In this document: one piece after another, positions 31,218 through 40,666 of the stretch
How positions within the stretch are numbered: the first letter of the stretch is position 1
Layout: each line of letters opens with the position of its first letter
Source: Victivallales bacterium
GTDB lineage: Bacteria > Verrucomicrobiota > Lentisphaeria > Oligosphaerales > Oligosphaeraceae
Length of the DNA stretch: 47,804 nucleotides
Assembly (NCBI GenBank): GCA_017554445.1
Contig: JAFZIJ010000011.1
Coordinates: forward strand, 1 to 47,804
Reading direction: 5' to 3'
Program-made: the position numbers and the translations under genes
Notes under the pieces: model-generated
The model's input: only the letters and a program-made list of their open reading frames with translations
Told to the model about the DNA's origin: nothing
Database searches by the model: none

Positions 31218-32534
31218 TCAGTTGTTGTCCTGCAACGACTTGGCGGGGGGCAGGGCGGAGGCGAAAATGGCGGGTATGAGGGCTGCGAGGATACAGACGG
31301 TCATGGAGAGGATGGAAACGGTTACCAGATCGCTACTGGTCCAGAGGGCGGGCAGGTGGTTGAGGTGGTAGAGCTCCGGCGGGAAGACGTCATGCCCAAG
31401 GATTTTACTGAGAATGGCGGCGATGCCGTTGCGGTAATGGATGACCAGTAGGCCGAGCGTGATACCGAACGTCGTGCCGAAAACACCGATGGCGGCACCT
31501 TGGAACATGAAGATGCGGGCGACCGTCCAGCTGGAGACACCGACAGCCTTTAGCGTGCCGATTTCACGCGTCTTCTGGACGACGACCGTGATAAGCGTCG
31601 CTGCGATGCTGAAGGAGGCGACCAGCAGGATGAACGTCATAAGAAACGCCATAAGCTTCTTTTCAACTTGCAACGTATTGAACAGCATTTGATTACGTTC
31701 TTTCCACGTTACGATTTTGAAACGGCGGAGGCGATTCGGCTCGTTGATGTCGCCATTTAGTTCTTGCACCAGTTTGTCCATAGACATAGGATCGGGCACT
31801 TTGCCTTGTACGGAAGTCGCTGTCCCCCAATCATATCCGAATAGATCGGCGGCTTGGTCGCGGCGGACGAAGATGACGCTTTCATCAAATTCCGCGAAGC
31901 CCATGGAGAAGATGCCAACGACTTTAACTTCTTCTGGCAGATAAACTTCGTCTGGCTGGCCGACATGGACTTGACCATCCTTATCCCATTTGACGTTCTG
32001 TGTGAGTCGTGCGGGGGAGTGGATGAGAAAACTGGAGCCGATGCGGAGGCCGACGGCGCTGGCAAGACGATCGCCGATGAGGGCTTCGCCTTCTTCTATG
32101 TCGAATTTGCCGTAGATCATGGCGCCTTTGATTCCCGTGACCTCCCCTTCGCGGGCGGGATCGATGCCATAGACGACTTTCGGCTGGATGACTTGCTCAT
32201 CTTCGCCTGACAGTGTGCTCGCCTTGGCTTGGATGAGGGCGGAGTCCTGAATCAGCGGTGATGCTTTAACACCATGCTTTTCAAGAATTTCGATGATTTT
32301 ATCTGGCTCGTCCATCGTCGATTTCATGTTCGGAAAGACATGCAGATGGGCTTGCCAGCTCATGATGTTCTCTTGAATGTCTTTTCCAAAACCGGCCATG
32401 ATGGAATTGACGATGAGCAGGATGGCGACGCCAAGCGTCGGTCCGAGAATGGAGAGCAACGTGATGAACGAGACGAATGTCCGCTTGGGGCGCAAGTATC
32501 TCAAAGCCAAAAAGATATCAATCGGAAGGTGCAT
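31218..32534 (-). CDS. lolC: LolC/LolE/LolF-family lipoprotein-releasing permease
   Basis: A 438-residue FtsX-superfamily permease. The N-terminus IFLALRYLRPKRTFVSFITLLSILGPTLGVA is the LolC/E signature, with the first membrane helix at ~20-45. A periplasmic domain spans ~50-300, and three C-terminal helices lie at ~305-325, ~350-375 and ~405-430. EIGTLKAVGVSSWTVARIFMFQGAAIG is the FtsX coupling region that contacts LolD. Only one permease gene is present, so it may act as a LolF-like homodimer or have a partner elsewhere. It starts 27 bases after the end of the SGNH gene with no obvious Shine-Dalgarno, so it may be read from an upstream promoter as well as its own. Confidence 0.88.
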   Translation of the reverse strand: MHLPIDIFLALRYLRPKRTFVSFITLLSILGPTLGVAILLIVNSIMAGFGKDIQENIMSWQAHLHVFPNMKSTMDEPDKIIEILEKHGVKASPLIQDSALIQAKASTLSGEDEQVIQPKVVYGIDPAREGEVTGIKGAMIYGKFDIEEGEALIGDRLASAVGLRIGSSFLIHSPARLTQNVKWDKDGQVHVGQPDEVYLPEEVKVVGIFSMGFAEFDESVIFVRRDQAADLFGYDWGTATSVQGKVPDPMSMDKLVQELNGDINEPNRLRRFKIVTWKERNQMLFNTLQVEKKLMAFLMTFILLVASFSIAATLITVVVQKTREIGTLKAVGVSSWTVARIFMFQGAAIGVFGTTFGITLGLLVIHYRNGIAAILSKILGHDVFPPELYHLNHLPALWTSSDLVTVSILSMTVCILAALIPAIFASALPPAKSLQDNN

Positions 32535-32561
32535 GTGTACAATTATATATAGGTATAGTGG

Positions 32562-33926
32562 TTATTCGACGATTTCGCCGACGATGAAGATGCAACCCGC
32601 GAAGAAGCGGAGATTTGCATATTTGGCGGGATTCTTGTCGAAATCCGGCTTGTTGTGGTCGAAGAGGATGGCGCGTTTGTCGATTGGCTTGTCTGTCACT
32701 TTTATGACAACTGTGTGGATTTGGTTGGGATCCGTGCCGCCGCCAAGGCCGAGCGTGGCGAGACGATGGTAGGTGCAGTAGGGATCGAATTGGCGGGCGT
32801 CGAACGGCTTGCCGCCGTCGATGGTGATTTCCACGACACCTCCCTGAGGACCGATGATATTGTAGGCCGATGCATTCAACCCCTTGTATTTGAAGGTAAT
32901 AGTTGCACCGTTATCAAAGGAGAAGAAATCGTCGCAACGGTTGAGAAACGACCTTGTGACGGCATCGTCTTGGGCGTCTTTCCTCCATGGTCCCGTGATG
33001 TGGACGGCGGGATGGTCGAACGGAATCGTGACGACTTTTTCCCAGCAGTCGGCGACCATTGGCGCGGGCAGATTGGTGTGTGGGCCTTTCTGACCGACGG
33101 CCTTGATGGCGGGAAGGGAGCGTTTGATGGCTTCCAGATAGAGGATGTGGCCTGTGTTTTCATACGGATGGACGCCGTCCTTCGCGAAGGGGATCTTGCC
33201 ATCGGCATTGACGAAATTGTCCGCACTGAGGTTGAGTTCCTTTCCTGAAACGCGCGTCATGCCTTCGTTGGAGGCTTTCATGACCAGTTTTCCAGTGCGT
33301 TCAAGCTCAATGATTTCGACGCCCATGTGAATGGTCGGGATGGCATAGTAGTCGGCGATTTCCTCCATGACAGAGGCGGAGCGTTGCATGCATCCAGGCT
33401 GCAACTGCGAGATGTTGAAGGCGGTGATGGTATAGACGAAGAGGATGTCGCAATTCGGCAGGTCATGCCAAATGTGGCGGACGATGCCTTCCATGGAGCG
33501 GCGGATGCCGATGGGCGGCGTGCTCGCGTCGTTGACGGCGAATTCCACGAATACTAGATCGGGCTTGAACTTGAGCACATCGTGTTCGAGACGGTAAGCG
33601 CCGAGATTGGAGCCCGTTCCGCCAATGGCGGCATGGATGGCGTTGACTTTTAGATTGGGATATTGCTCCTGGAAATATTTTTGCGAATGGACGCGGTAGC
33701 CGTTCTGTGCGGTGATGGAGCCGCCGAAATAGGCGATGGTCACATCCTGCCCCGCTTCAAGCTTCGCATAGAAGTTCGGCAGACCGCCACGCGGCGTCGA
33801 TTCGACGAGTTTCCGCAGTTCGACTGTTTCCGGATTGAAGCCTTCCGGAATTTTTCCAGGTTCTATGGTGGTGGCGCAGAGAGACATGGTGATGATTCCT
33901 GTGATGGCGAAAAAAAGGTTTTTCAT
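32562..33926 (-). CDS. Secreted SGNH/GDSL esterase with C-terminal beta domain
   Basis: A 454-residue exported protein with a signal peptide (MKNLFFAITGIITMSLCATT). SGNH blocks are YFGGSIT (nucleophile Ser70), a Gly in AIGGTGS, VEFAVND (132-133) and KDGVHP (Asp250, His253), so the catalytic set is complete. Residues ~290-450 form a beta-sandwich-like domain (PAVHITGPW, ATITFKYKGLNASAYNI, VVEITIDGG) typical of carbohydrate-active acyl-esterases. I chose the ATG at 33926 because it begins a textbook signal peptide. The in-frame extension to 34037 is not hydrophobic. Ribosome-site match is poor. It follows the FAD oxidoreductase on the same strand by 115 bases. It probably deacylates a polysaccharide in the periplasm or outside. 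Confidence 0.83.
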   Translation of the reverse strand: MKNLFFAITGIITMSLCATTIEPGKIPEGFNPETVELRKLVESTPRGGLPNFYAKLEAGQDVTIAYFGGSITAQNGYRVHSQKYFQEQYPNLKVNAIHAAIGGTGSNLGAYRLEHDVLKFKPDLVFVEFAVNDASTPPIGIRRSMEGIVRHIWHDLPNCDILFVYTITAFNISQLQPGCMQRSASVMEEIADYYAIPTIHMGVEIIELERTGKLVMKASNEGMTRVSGKELNLSADNFVNADGKIPFAKDGVHPYENTGHILYLEAIKRSLPAIKAVGQKGPHTNLPAPMVADCWEKVVTIPFDHPAVHITGPWRKDAQDDAVTRSFLNRCDDFFSFDNGATITFKYKGLNASAYNIIGPQGGVVEITIDGGKPFDARQFDPYCTYHRLATLGLGGGTDPNQIHTVVIKVTDKPIDKRAILFDHNKPDFDKNPAKYANLRFFAGCIFIVGEIVE

Positions 33927-34041
33927 GATTGGTTCATATGTGTTTGGGTTTAGATGGTTTCGTGGGCTGGACGTCTCTATTCCGATGGCTTTCGCTATCG
34001 GCACTGGACAGAAGGACGGCGAGATGCGCGTCGGCACACCT

Positions 34042-35853
34042 TCAGTTGGTGCTTTTCTGCAGTGTGCCGCCTTGATTGTACGTTTGATTGTTTGGCAGGC
34101 CTTGGCGGCCTGTTCCTTTTTTCATAAGTTCTTTCAGTTCATCAAGATATTTTTCATAGACATCGCGCGGCTTCGAATTGTGGCGGCGGCAGATGTCCGC
34201 CGCCATGCCGACGACTTCGCCAAGCATGCCTGTCGTACGCATGACGCGTGTCGTGCCCAGCGCGACGTGGGTGACGCTGATGTTTCGGCCCGCCATGAAA
34301 AGATTGTTGATATTGCAGGAGTAGAGACAACGGTAGGGGACAGGATACGGGTAGATGTTCTGATGTTTCGCGATGGATTTGAATTCGCGTTCGGGGAAGT
34401 GGGCCGTGTTTTTCGGATCCGGATAGTGGAGATCGATGGACCATGTCGTGGCGGCGGTGCCGTCATCGTAGATTTTTTGTTCGCGCAAGTCGTTCTCTGT
34501 GAGAATATGGTCGCCGATCAGGCGGCGCGATTCGCGTTTCCCCGCGATATATGCGACCCAGTCCAAATCGCGTGTGCGATACTGTTCGTTGTTTGGCAGA
34601 TGATTTTTCAGATAGCTCCAGTTGGAATAGACGACAAGCAGGCCGTAGTCGCGGATCCGTTCAAAATCGTTGATTTGGTCGAAATTCATGCCGGTTTCCC
34701 ATGTCCATTCGCCCATAGTGACCTTCTCGCAGGACTGGTCATTGAATTCGATACCGTAGGAGAATTCGGGGAAGGAAATCTCTGCTTTGCAGTCTTTTGA
34801 ATACCATTGGACGGACGAGCCCATTGTGAGTTTATCACTTTTTTCAGGAGCGCTCGGCTCGTTGAATTCGTCTCGCGCTTCACGTCCCATGCGATAGTCG
34901 GCTCTCGCCAGATAGCCGACTGTTCCATCGCCTGTGCAGTCCGCGAAAAGCGGCGCCGTGAAGGAGAGGTCAAATCCCGTTTCGATATTTCGGGCGATGA
35001 CGGATTCGATGAGGCGGTCGTCCATCATGACGGCACGGACATGGTAGTTCGGGAAGAGGGTGATATTCTTTTCGGCGGCGACGAAGGCGGCTTTCTTCTC
35101 GTCTTCGTATTGCGAGGCGGGTTTGGCGTTGCCGCCTTGCAACGGTCCGAATTCTTTCAGCAGATTGCCGAGCTCCGGATAGGGGCCGATGGAAATACGG
35201 CCGCCGAGATGGACACGGACTTCGGAACTGTTGCAGCCGCCGAGTATGGGACGGTCGTTGATGAGGGCGACACGGCAGCCAAGCCGCGCGGCGGAGACGG
35301 CGGCGCAGATGCCTGCGATGCCGCCGCCGCAGACGACAAAATCGAACTCGCCCGCAGAAAGAGGTGCCCCTGGCACGGGGCGGATATATGGCAGTTGGGG
35401 GCGTGTTGTGAAGCAGATGGCGTCGCAACGTCCGTCGAATCCCGTCAAGTCATGCAGGGCGACGACGGCTTTTCCGGCAGGAATGATCATGGAGCCTGCC
35501 ATCTGCCATTCCCATGACTTGCCGCGGCAGCCGAGAATGTTGGGCAGGCGATTGCCGTTGACGCTGATCTGGAATTTGCCGGGGCCTTCCTTGTCCGTCC
35601 ACGGCGATGTCCAATTATAGGTACGTGCCCAGACAAAGTAAGTACCTTCCTCCTTGATATTCAATTGGGTGACGGCGTCTTCGACAGGCTTGCCCATTCC
35701 GTGGGCGAGCAGATAAGGCGAGCCCATAAAATCCATGAACTGCTGATCGAGGACCCAGCCGCCTTTTTGCGTAAACCATTCCGCCTCAAGCCATAAATCC
35801 GAAGCCGCTAGGGAGAGTCCCATTAACATGGTGGTGGCCAAATGAAATTTCAT
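34042..35853 (-). CDS. Secreted FAD-dependent oxidoreductase with N-terminal carbohydrate-binding-like domain
   Basis: A 603-residue protein beginning with a short signal peptide (to ~17). Residues ~20-150 are a beta-sandwich (WLEAEWFTQKGGW, EEGTYFVWARTYNW, GKFQISVNG) like sugar-binding modules. FDFVVCGGGIAGICAA (GxGxxG at ~176-181) starts the FAD domain, followed by RPILGGCNSSEVRVH, FADCTGDGTVGYLA and NLFMAGRNISVTHVALG, all of the FAD_oxidored (PF12831) type. Members oxidise sugars or xanthan- and glycoside-type substrates, and the substrate here is unknown. A conventional secretion signal with an FAD protein is unusual but is seen in this group. It is divergent from a GH43 gene, so the three genes 32562-36914 look like one glycan-degradation locus. 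Confidence 0.85.
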   Translation of the reverse strand: MKFHLATTMLMGLSLAASDLWLEAEWFTQKGGWVLDQQFMDFMGSPYLLAHGMGKPVEDAVTQLNIKEEGTYFVWARTYNWTSPWTDKEGPGKFQISVNGNRLPNILGCRGKSWEWQMAGSMIIPAGKAVVALHDLTGFDGRCDAICFTTRPQLPYIRPVPGAPLSAGEFDFVVCGGGIAGICAAVSAARLGCRVALINDRPILGGCNSSEVRVHLGGRISIGPYPELGNLLKEFGPLQGGNAKPASQYEDEKKAAFVAAEKNITLFPNYHVRAVMMDDRLIESVIARNIETGFDLSFTAPLFADCTGDGTVGYLARADYRMGREARDEFNEPSAPEKSDKLTMGSSVQWYSKDCKAEISFPEFSYGIEFNDQSCEKVTMGEWTWETGMNFDQINDFERIRDYGLLVVYSNWSYLKNHLPNNEQYRTRDLDWVAYIAGKRESRRLIGDHILTENDLREQKIYDDGTAATTWSIDLHYPDPKNTAHFPEREFKSIAKHQNIYPYPVPYRCLYSCNINNLFMAGRNISVTHVALGTTRVMRTTGMLGEVVGMAADICRRHNSKPRDVYEKYLDELKELMKKGTGRQGLPNNQTYNQGGTLQKSTN

Positions 35854-35951
35854 GGTGTGTTTTTTCCTGTATTGAATTGATTTTCATGTCAACTATGATT
35901 AGAATATATCTGCATTTTCGTTTCAAATCAACTAAAAACAGGAGAACTCCT

Positions 35952-36914
35952 ATGAAATCATGCGCTTTACTGCCGTTATCTCTGCTGTGTCTGTCTTTGG
36001 CCCAAGCCCAACCCGCTGCCGCGCCTGCTGCCGCGCCGCGCCGCGTGCCGTTCGCGGATCCGTTTATTCTTTATTATGATGGCACATACTATGCCTATGG
36101 AACGGATTCCCCGAATGGCATCGCCGTCATGTCGTCAACGGATTTGAAAACTTGGACGAAGGGGGTGGGCCGTTCGAAGGAGAAACTGGCGTTGCACAAA
36201 GACGATTCATACGGTGACAGATGGTTCTGGGCACCGGAAGTTTATCAAATCAACGGCAAATTCCATATGTATTATTCAGGGGACGAACATGTCTGCGTCG
36301 CCGTGGCGGACCATCCGCTGGGGCCGTTTGTCCAGCCAGAGAAGAAACCGTTCTTCGAAGGCGAGAAAACCATTGACAACACGTTGTTTATCGATGATGA
36401 TGGCAAGCCCTACATGTTCTTCGACCGCTTCAACGATGGTCTGAATATCTGGAGCGTCGAACTGGAGGACGACTGCCTCCATGCGAAGCCGGAGTCTTAC
36501 CGCTACTGCATCCGCGCCTACCAGCCGTGGGAGCGCAAGGCGGGCCGCGTCAACGAAGGTAGCTTTGTGCTGAAATACAAAGGCCGCTACTATATGACGT
36601 ATTCCGGCAACGGCTACACCAGCCAGGACTACGGCATCGGCTGCGCCGTGGCGGACAATATCGGCGGGCTGTGGAAGAAATACGATCATAATCCGATTCT
36701 TCAGAAATGCGGCGGTCTGGTAGGCGTCGGCCATCATTCGTTCTTCAAGGACAAAGATGGCAAGTTGCGCATCGTGTTCCATGCGCACAATTCCACCACG
36801 AAAGTCCATCCGCGGCATATGTACATTGGTACGGCGTGGTTCAAAGAAGAGGATGGTAAGATTCCTGAACTAGTTATCAGCCAGGAATTTATCACACCCG
36901 TCATCGGCGAGTGA
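35952..36914 (+). CDS. Secreted glycoside hydrolase family 43 protein
   Basis: A 320-residue exported protein with signal peptide MKSCALLPLSLLCLSLAQAQ and an Ala/Pro linker. The five-bladed-propeller catalytic triad of GH43 is readable: general base Asp36 in FADPF, pKa-modulating Asp142 in TIDNTLF, and general acid Glu202 in VNEGSF. GDRWFWAPEVYQINGKFHMYYS is the usual second-blade motif. Family activities include beta-xylosidase, alpha-L-arabinofuranosidase and arabinanase. Specificity cannot be fixed by eye. I chose the ATG at 35952 because GGAG lies just upstream and the longer frame has no sense as a signal. It is divergent from the FAD oxidoreductase and followed 52 bases later by tilS, with which it has no functional link. 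Confidence 0.9.
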   Translation: MKSCALLPLSLLCLSLAQAQPAAAPAAAPRRVPFADPFILYYDGTYYAYGTDSPNGIAVMSSTDLKTWTKGVGRSKEKLALHKDDSYGDRWFWAPEVYQINGKFHMYYSGDEHVCVAVADHPLGPFVQPEKKPFFEGEKTIDNTLFIDDDGKPYMFFDRFNDGLNIWSVELEDDCLHAKPESYRYCIRAYQPWERKAGRVNEGSFVLKYKGRYYMTYSGNGYTSQDYGIGCAVADNIGGLWKKYDHNPILQKCGGLVGVGHHSFFKDKDGKLRIVFHAHNSTTKVHPRHMYIGTAWFKEEDGKIPELVISQEFITPVIGE

Positions 36915-36966
36915 GACAGCGGAATTCGCTTTGTCCATTTCGTCCCTTTTGTCGTTTTGGTTGCTT

Positions 36967-38298
36967 ATGTCCATTGAAAACAGCCTGCTTCACCTTGTGC
37001 ATGACTTCCTGCAACGGAAGGACGTGCATGGCCGCGTATTCGTTGGTTTCAGCGGTGGTGCGGACAGCACGGCGCTTCTTCTGTTGTTGTCGCAAGTCGG
37101 GCTGGACATGACGGCTGTGCATTTCCAGCATGGCATCCGTGGCGACGCCGCCGAGGCGGACGCCACATGGTGCGAACAGTTTTGCGCGGCGCGGAAAATC
37201 CGCTTTGTTTGCGAAAATCTCGCCGTGCCGTCGAACCGTCTTCGCGGCGAAAGTGTGGAGGAGGCCGCCCGCCGTCTGCGGCTGGAGGCATGGCGCCGTC
37301 TGGCGGACGCCGATGGCGATGTTGTGTTTCTCGCCCATCATGCGGACGACGCCTTGGAGGATCTGCTGTTGCGGCTGGCCCGCGGCGGCAACTGCACAGG
37401 CCTGACAGGGCTTCGCGACGAACGGTTTATCAATGGCGTGCGTTTCCTGCGGCCGTTATTGGAGATTCGAAAAGAACAATTGGAGGAATGGCTTCGGGCG
37501 CAAGGTGTTATGGATTGGCGGCTGGATGCGACGAACGATGACAGCACGTATCGCCGCAATGCCGTTCGCAATGAGTTGTTGCCGTTGATGCGGCGCATTT
37601 TCGACGGAGATGGCGGCCTCCGCCAGTCGCTACGTGTTCTGCGACTGGATGCGAATTATCTGGAAGAACAAGCGGAGACTATTTATCGTCAGCTAAGTGA
37701 CTTAGATAGTTGGCGGCGAATTCCTATGGCGTTGTTGCCGCGTGTCTTGCGGATGTGGATTCAGACGAAGACGGGAAAGGATGAACTGCCAGTCCGTCAG
37801 ACAGTCGAACGACTGGCGGTGGAATTGCAGCGTTTCAGCGGCCATCCCGTGGAATTCATGACGGAAAGCGGTTGGCGGTTGCGGTTGGCCAAAGACGGCA
37901 TGGAGCTTTTGCAAGGCGAAGCGAAAGAATCGTCTGAAGAATTGTACGCCGCGGAATGGTGTTGGCGTGAACAACCTATAATTTGTTGGAATGGCTACAC
38001 TTTGAAAATTGATAGTGAAAACGGTGAATGTTTTGCCGTGAAGTCTTTGCCGTACATGCTGACAATCCGCTCATGGCAATCTGGCGACCGCATGGTTCCG
38101 TTTGGCCAGACGAAGGCGAAAAAACTGCAAGATATTTTTTCGGACGCAAAGACGCCGCGCGAAATCCGTCATCAGTTGCCAATTGTCTGTGCGGATGACA
38201 CGATTCTTTGGGTGCCCGGCGTCCGCCGCGCGGAATTTGGCCGCGTCTCACAAGGGGAGGAGGCCGTGGTGATTGGCTGGGAAAAGCTAGAAGCCTAG
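36967..38298 (+). CDS. tilS: tRNA(Ile)-lysidine synthase
   Basis: A 443-residue N-type ATP pyrophosphatase. The PP-loop is SGGADST (29-35). HFQHGIRGDAAEAD, AHHADDALEDLLLRL and RRNAVRNELLP are TilS signatures. The C-terminal domain (TIRSWQSGDRMVPFG, KKLQDIFSDAKTPREIR, ILWVPGVRRAEFG) completes the long form. TilS attaches lysine to C34 of the AUA-reading tRNA-Ile so that it does not read AUG. I chose the ATG at 36967, which starts at MSIENSLLH as in relatives, over the TTG at 36931. The Shine-Dalgarno is weak. The stop codon is the first unit of an 8-bp tandem repeat, followed by a strong terminator shared with pta. Confidence 0.95.
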   Translation: MSIENSLLHLVHDFLQRKDVHGRVFVGFSGGADSTALLLLLSQVGLDMTAVHFQHGIRGDAAEADATWCEQFCAARKIRFVCENLAVPSNRLRGESVEEAARRLRLEAWRRLADADGDVVFLAHHADDALEDLLLRLARGGNCTGLTGLRDERFINGVRFLRPLLEIRKEQLEEWLRAQGVMDWRLDATNDDSTYRRNAVRNELLPLMRRIFDGDGGLRQSLRVLRLDANYLEEQAETIYRQLSDLDSWRRIPMALLPRVLRMWIQTKTGKDELPVRQTVERLAVELQRFSGHPVEFMTESGWRLRLAKDGMELLQGEAKESSEELYAAEWCWREQPIICWNGYTLKIDSENGECFAVKSLPYMLTIRSWQSGDRMVPFGQTKAKKLQDIFSDAKTPREIRHQLPIVCADDTILWVPGVRRAEFGRVSQGEEAVVIGWEKLEA

Positions 38299-38333
38299 AT
38301 TCCTAGATTCCTAGAAGCCTAGATTCCTAGAAG
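38286..38333. repeat. 8-bp tandem repeat at the tilS stop codon
   Basis: Six consecutive 8-base units of the form CCTAGATT or CCTAGAAG (the first is GCTAGAAG) span 38286-38333. The tilS TAG stop (38296-38298) lies in the second unit. Every unit contains CTAG. The array ends at the A-run that begins the terminator. Confidence 0.9.
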
Positions 38334-38335
38334 AA

Positions 38336-38370
38336 AAAAGCTCTCCGCCTCAGCGAAGCGGAGAGCTTTT
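38336..38370. terminator. Bidirectional intrinsic terminator between tilS and pta
   Basis: A perfect 13-bp stem, AAAAGCTCTCCGC/GCGGAGAGCTTTT, with a nine-base loop (38349-38357). A and T runs on both sides make it usable for tilS on the plus strand and pta on the minus strand. Confidence 0.95.
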
Positions 38371-38393
38371 GCAATTATAATGCTATCAGCTAA

Positions 38394-39410
38394 TTAGCAG
38401 CAGAGGGCCTGGCAGGCCGTGATGGTGGCGACGCCGGCGATGTCTTCGGCGGAGCAACCGCGGGACAGGTCGTTGACAGGCTTCGCAAGACCCTGCAGGA
38501 TCGGGCCGTAGGCTTCGGCCTTGGCGAGACGCTGTGTCATCTTGTAGCAGATGTTGCCGCAGTTCAGGTCCGGGAAGATCAGGATGTTGGCTTTGCCTTC
38601 GACGGGGCTGCCGGGGGCCTTCTGGGCGGCGACTTTCGGAACGAGGGCCGCGTCGGCCTGCAGTTCACCGTCAACGATGGCGTCGATGCCGAGTTCGGCG
38701 ATGCGGGCCTTTGTCATTTCCGTGGCCTGGGCCATCTTGTCAACGAGTTCGCCGGCGGCGCTGCCTTTCGTGGAGTAGCACAGGAAGGCGAGGCGGGGCT
38801 GCGTGCCGATGAGGGCCTGATGGGACTTGATGGTCGCGATGGCGATATCGACGAGACCGTTGGCGTCCGGATTCGGATTGACGCCGCAGTCGGCGAAGAT
38901 CAGCGTGTCGTCGCCGGCGGGGGACGGCGTGGCGAGATCCATCAGGAAGCAGCTGGAAGCCGTCTTGATGCCTTTGGCGGTGCCGATGCAGTTGAAGGCG
39001 GAACGGAGCATGTCGGCCGTGGAGGCGATGGAGCCGGCGACCATGCCGTTGGCCAAACCTTTATTAACCATGAGGTTACCGAAGAAGAGGCGGTTGGCGG
39101 TCTTCTTGAGAGATTCCTCTTCCGTCATGCCTTTGGCCTTGCGGCGTTCGAGCAGGATCGCGGCCAGTTCGTTGAAATAGGGGGCCTTCGTCCAGTCGAT
39201 GATTTCGACGTCGTTGTTGCCGCAGAAGCAGATGCCTTCGGCGGACGTCTTGAGTTCATCGGGCGTGGCGAGGATTTTGACTTTGGCGAGCTTGCGCTCC
39301 GTGATGATTTTGGCGGCTTTGATGACGCGCGGGTCATTGCCTTCGGGGAGGACGAGGGTGAGGTTGGCGGCGGCCGCTTTCGGCAGAAGTTTTTCCATCA
39401 AACCGGACAT
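38394..39410 (-). CDS. pta: Phosphate acetyltransferase
   Basis: A 338-residue short-form Pta, about the usual length of the catalytic domain alone. Family motifs are LVLPEGNDPRVIKAA at the N-terminus, NRLFFGNLMVNKGLANGMVAGS, TLIFADCGVNPNP, VDGELQADAALVP, LIFPDLNCGNICYKMTQRL and GPILQGLAKPVNDLSRGC. It converts acetyl-CoA and phosphate to acetyl phosphate. It lies 62 bases downstream of ackA on the same strand with AAGGAG before its ATG. Together they make acetate and ATP from acetyl-CoA, which fits a fermenting anaerobe. The terminator at 38336-38370 closes the operon. Confidence 0.97.
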   Translation of the reverse strand: MSGLMEKLLPKAAAANLTLVLPEGNDPRVIKAAKIITERKLAKVKILATPDELKTSAEGICFCGNNDVEIIDWTKAPYFNELAAILLERRKAKGMTEEESLKKTANRLFFGNLMVNKGLANGMVAGSIASTADMLRSAFNCIGTAKGIKTASSCFLMDLATPSPAGDDTLIFADCGVNPNPDANGLVDIAIATIKSHQALIGTQPRLAFLCYSTKGSAAGELVDKMAQATEMTKARIAELGIDAIVDGELQADAALVPKVAAQKAPGSPVEGKANILIFPDLNCGNICYKMTQRLAKAEAYGPILQGLAKPVNDLSRGCSAEDIAGVATITACQALCC

Positions 39411-39472
39411 TGTGAATCTCCTTGTGTTTGTTTTATATATGTAATGTAAAGGGAAAAAACGGTTTCAGACCA

Positions 39473-40666
39473 TTATTTGGCGGTGAGCTTGACGGTTTCC
39501 ATGGCGATCATCAGCTCTTCGTTCGTCGGCGTGACGACAAGTTTGAACTTGGAATCGGGCTTGGAGAAGACGACCTGCTTGCCGCGGCAGTTGTTGGCCT
39601 CTTCGTCGAAGGTGGCGCCGAGGACGGCGAGCTTCTGGGCGATGATCTTGCGGGTGGCGATGCCGTTTTCGCCAATGCCGCCCGTGAAAGAGATGGCGTC
39701 ACAGCCGCCGAGGAGGAGGTAGTAGCCGCCGATGTAATGCGTCAGGCGGTGGATGAACATGTCATAGGCTTCTTTGGCGTTCTTGTCGCCTTTGTCGCGG
39801 GCGGCTTCGATGTCGCGCATGTCGCTGGAAATTCCGGAAACGCCGAGGAAACCGCTCTTCTTGTTCATCATGGTGTCCATCTGTTCTGCGGTCATGCCGG
39901 TCATCTTCATGAGGAAGGGGACGACGGCGGGGTCCATGTCGCCGCAGCGCGTTCCCATGACGAGACCCATCAGAGGCGTGAGCCCCATGGACGTGTCAAG
40001 CACTTTGCCACCATTGACGGCGCACAGCGAACTGCCGTTGCCGAGGTGGCAGTTGATGATCTTCGCCTTGGCGGGATCAAGGCCGAGAAATTCGCAGGTG
40101 TTGTAATACACGAACTTATGGCTGGTGCCGTGGAAACCGTATTTACGGACGGAATACTTTTCATAGTATTCGCGCGGGATGGCGTACATGTAAGCTTCGG
40201 GGCCCATCGTCTGGTGGAAGGCCGTGTCAAAGACGGCGACGTTCGGAACGCCGGGGAAGACCTGTTCGCAGGCTTCAATGCCGCCGAGATTGGCCGGATT
40301 GTGGAGCGGGCCGAGCGGGATGCAGGCGCGGATGCCGTCTTTCACGGCTTCATTGACGATGATCGGGGCCGTGTATTTCATACCGCCATGGAGGACGCGG
40401 TGCCCGATGGCTTCGACTTCGGCAAGGCTTTTCAGAACGCCGTTCTGCGGGTTGACCAGCTTGTCGCAGACGGACTTGAGGGCTTCGCTGTGGTTCTTGA
40501 TCGTCAGGATTTCCTCGAACTTCTCGCCTTTTGGCTGATAGACCATTTTGGGATTGTCCATGCCGATGCGTTCGACGAGGCCTTTGGCGAGGATGGACTT
40601 GTCCGTCATGTCAAAAAGGGTGAATTTGAGGGAAGAGCTTCCGGAGTTGATGACCAGGACTTTCAC
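39473..40666 (-). CDS. ackA: Acetate kinase
   Basis: A 397-residue ASKHA-fold kinase of normal length. The signature VLVINSGSSSLKF begins the protein. VFDTAFHQTM, CHLGNGSSLCAVNGGK, DTSMGLTPLMGLVMGTRCGDMDP and FTGGIGENG (ATP site) are all present. It makes ATP and acetate from acetyl phosphate. The start is a GTG at 40666, preceded by AAGGAG nine bases upstream. Pta follows in the same operon. The 177-base gap to the divergent coiled-coil gene contains AT-rich stretches (TATTATAATA at 40765-40774) that could serve promoters in both directions, but no clean -35 is seen. Confidence 0.97.
   Translation of the reverse strand: MKVLVINSGSSSLKFTLFDMTDKSILAKGLVERIGMDNPKMVYQPKGEKFEEILTIKNHSEALKSVCDKLVNPQNGVLKSLAEVEAIGHRVLHGGMKYTAPIIVNEAVKDGIRACIPLGPLHNPANLGGIEACEQVFPGVPNVAVFDTAFHQTMGPEAYMYAIPREYYEKYSVRKYGFHGTSHKFVYYNTCEFLGLDPAKAKIINCHLGNGSSLCAVNGGKVLDTSMGLTPLMGLVMGTRCGDMDPAVVPFLMKMTGMTAEQMDTMMNKKSGFLGVSGISSDMRDIEAARDKGDKNAKEAYDMFIHRLTHYIGGYYLLLGGCDAISFTGGIGENGIATRKIIAQKLAVLGATFDEEANNCRGKQVVFSKPDSKFKLVVTPTNEELMIAMETVKLTAK

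Noticed and set aside
32562..34037. Longer start of the secreted SGNH gene at 34037
   Set aside because: The extra 37 residues are polar and Pro-rich, while the ATG at 33926 begins a classic signal peptide.
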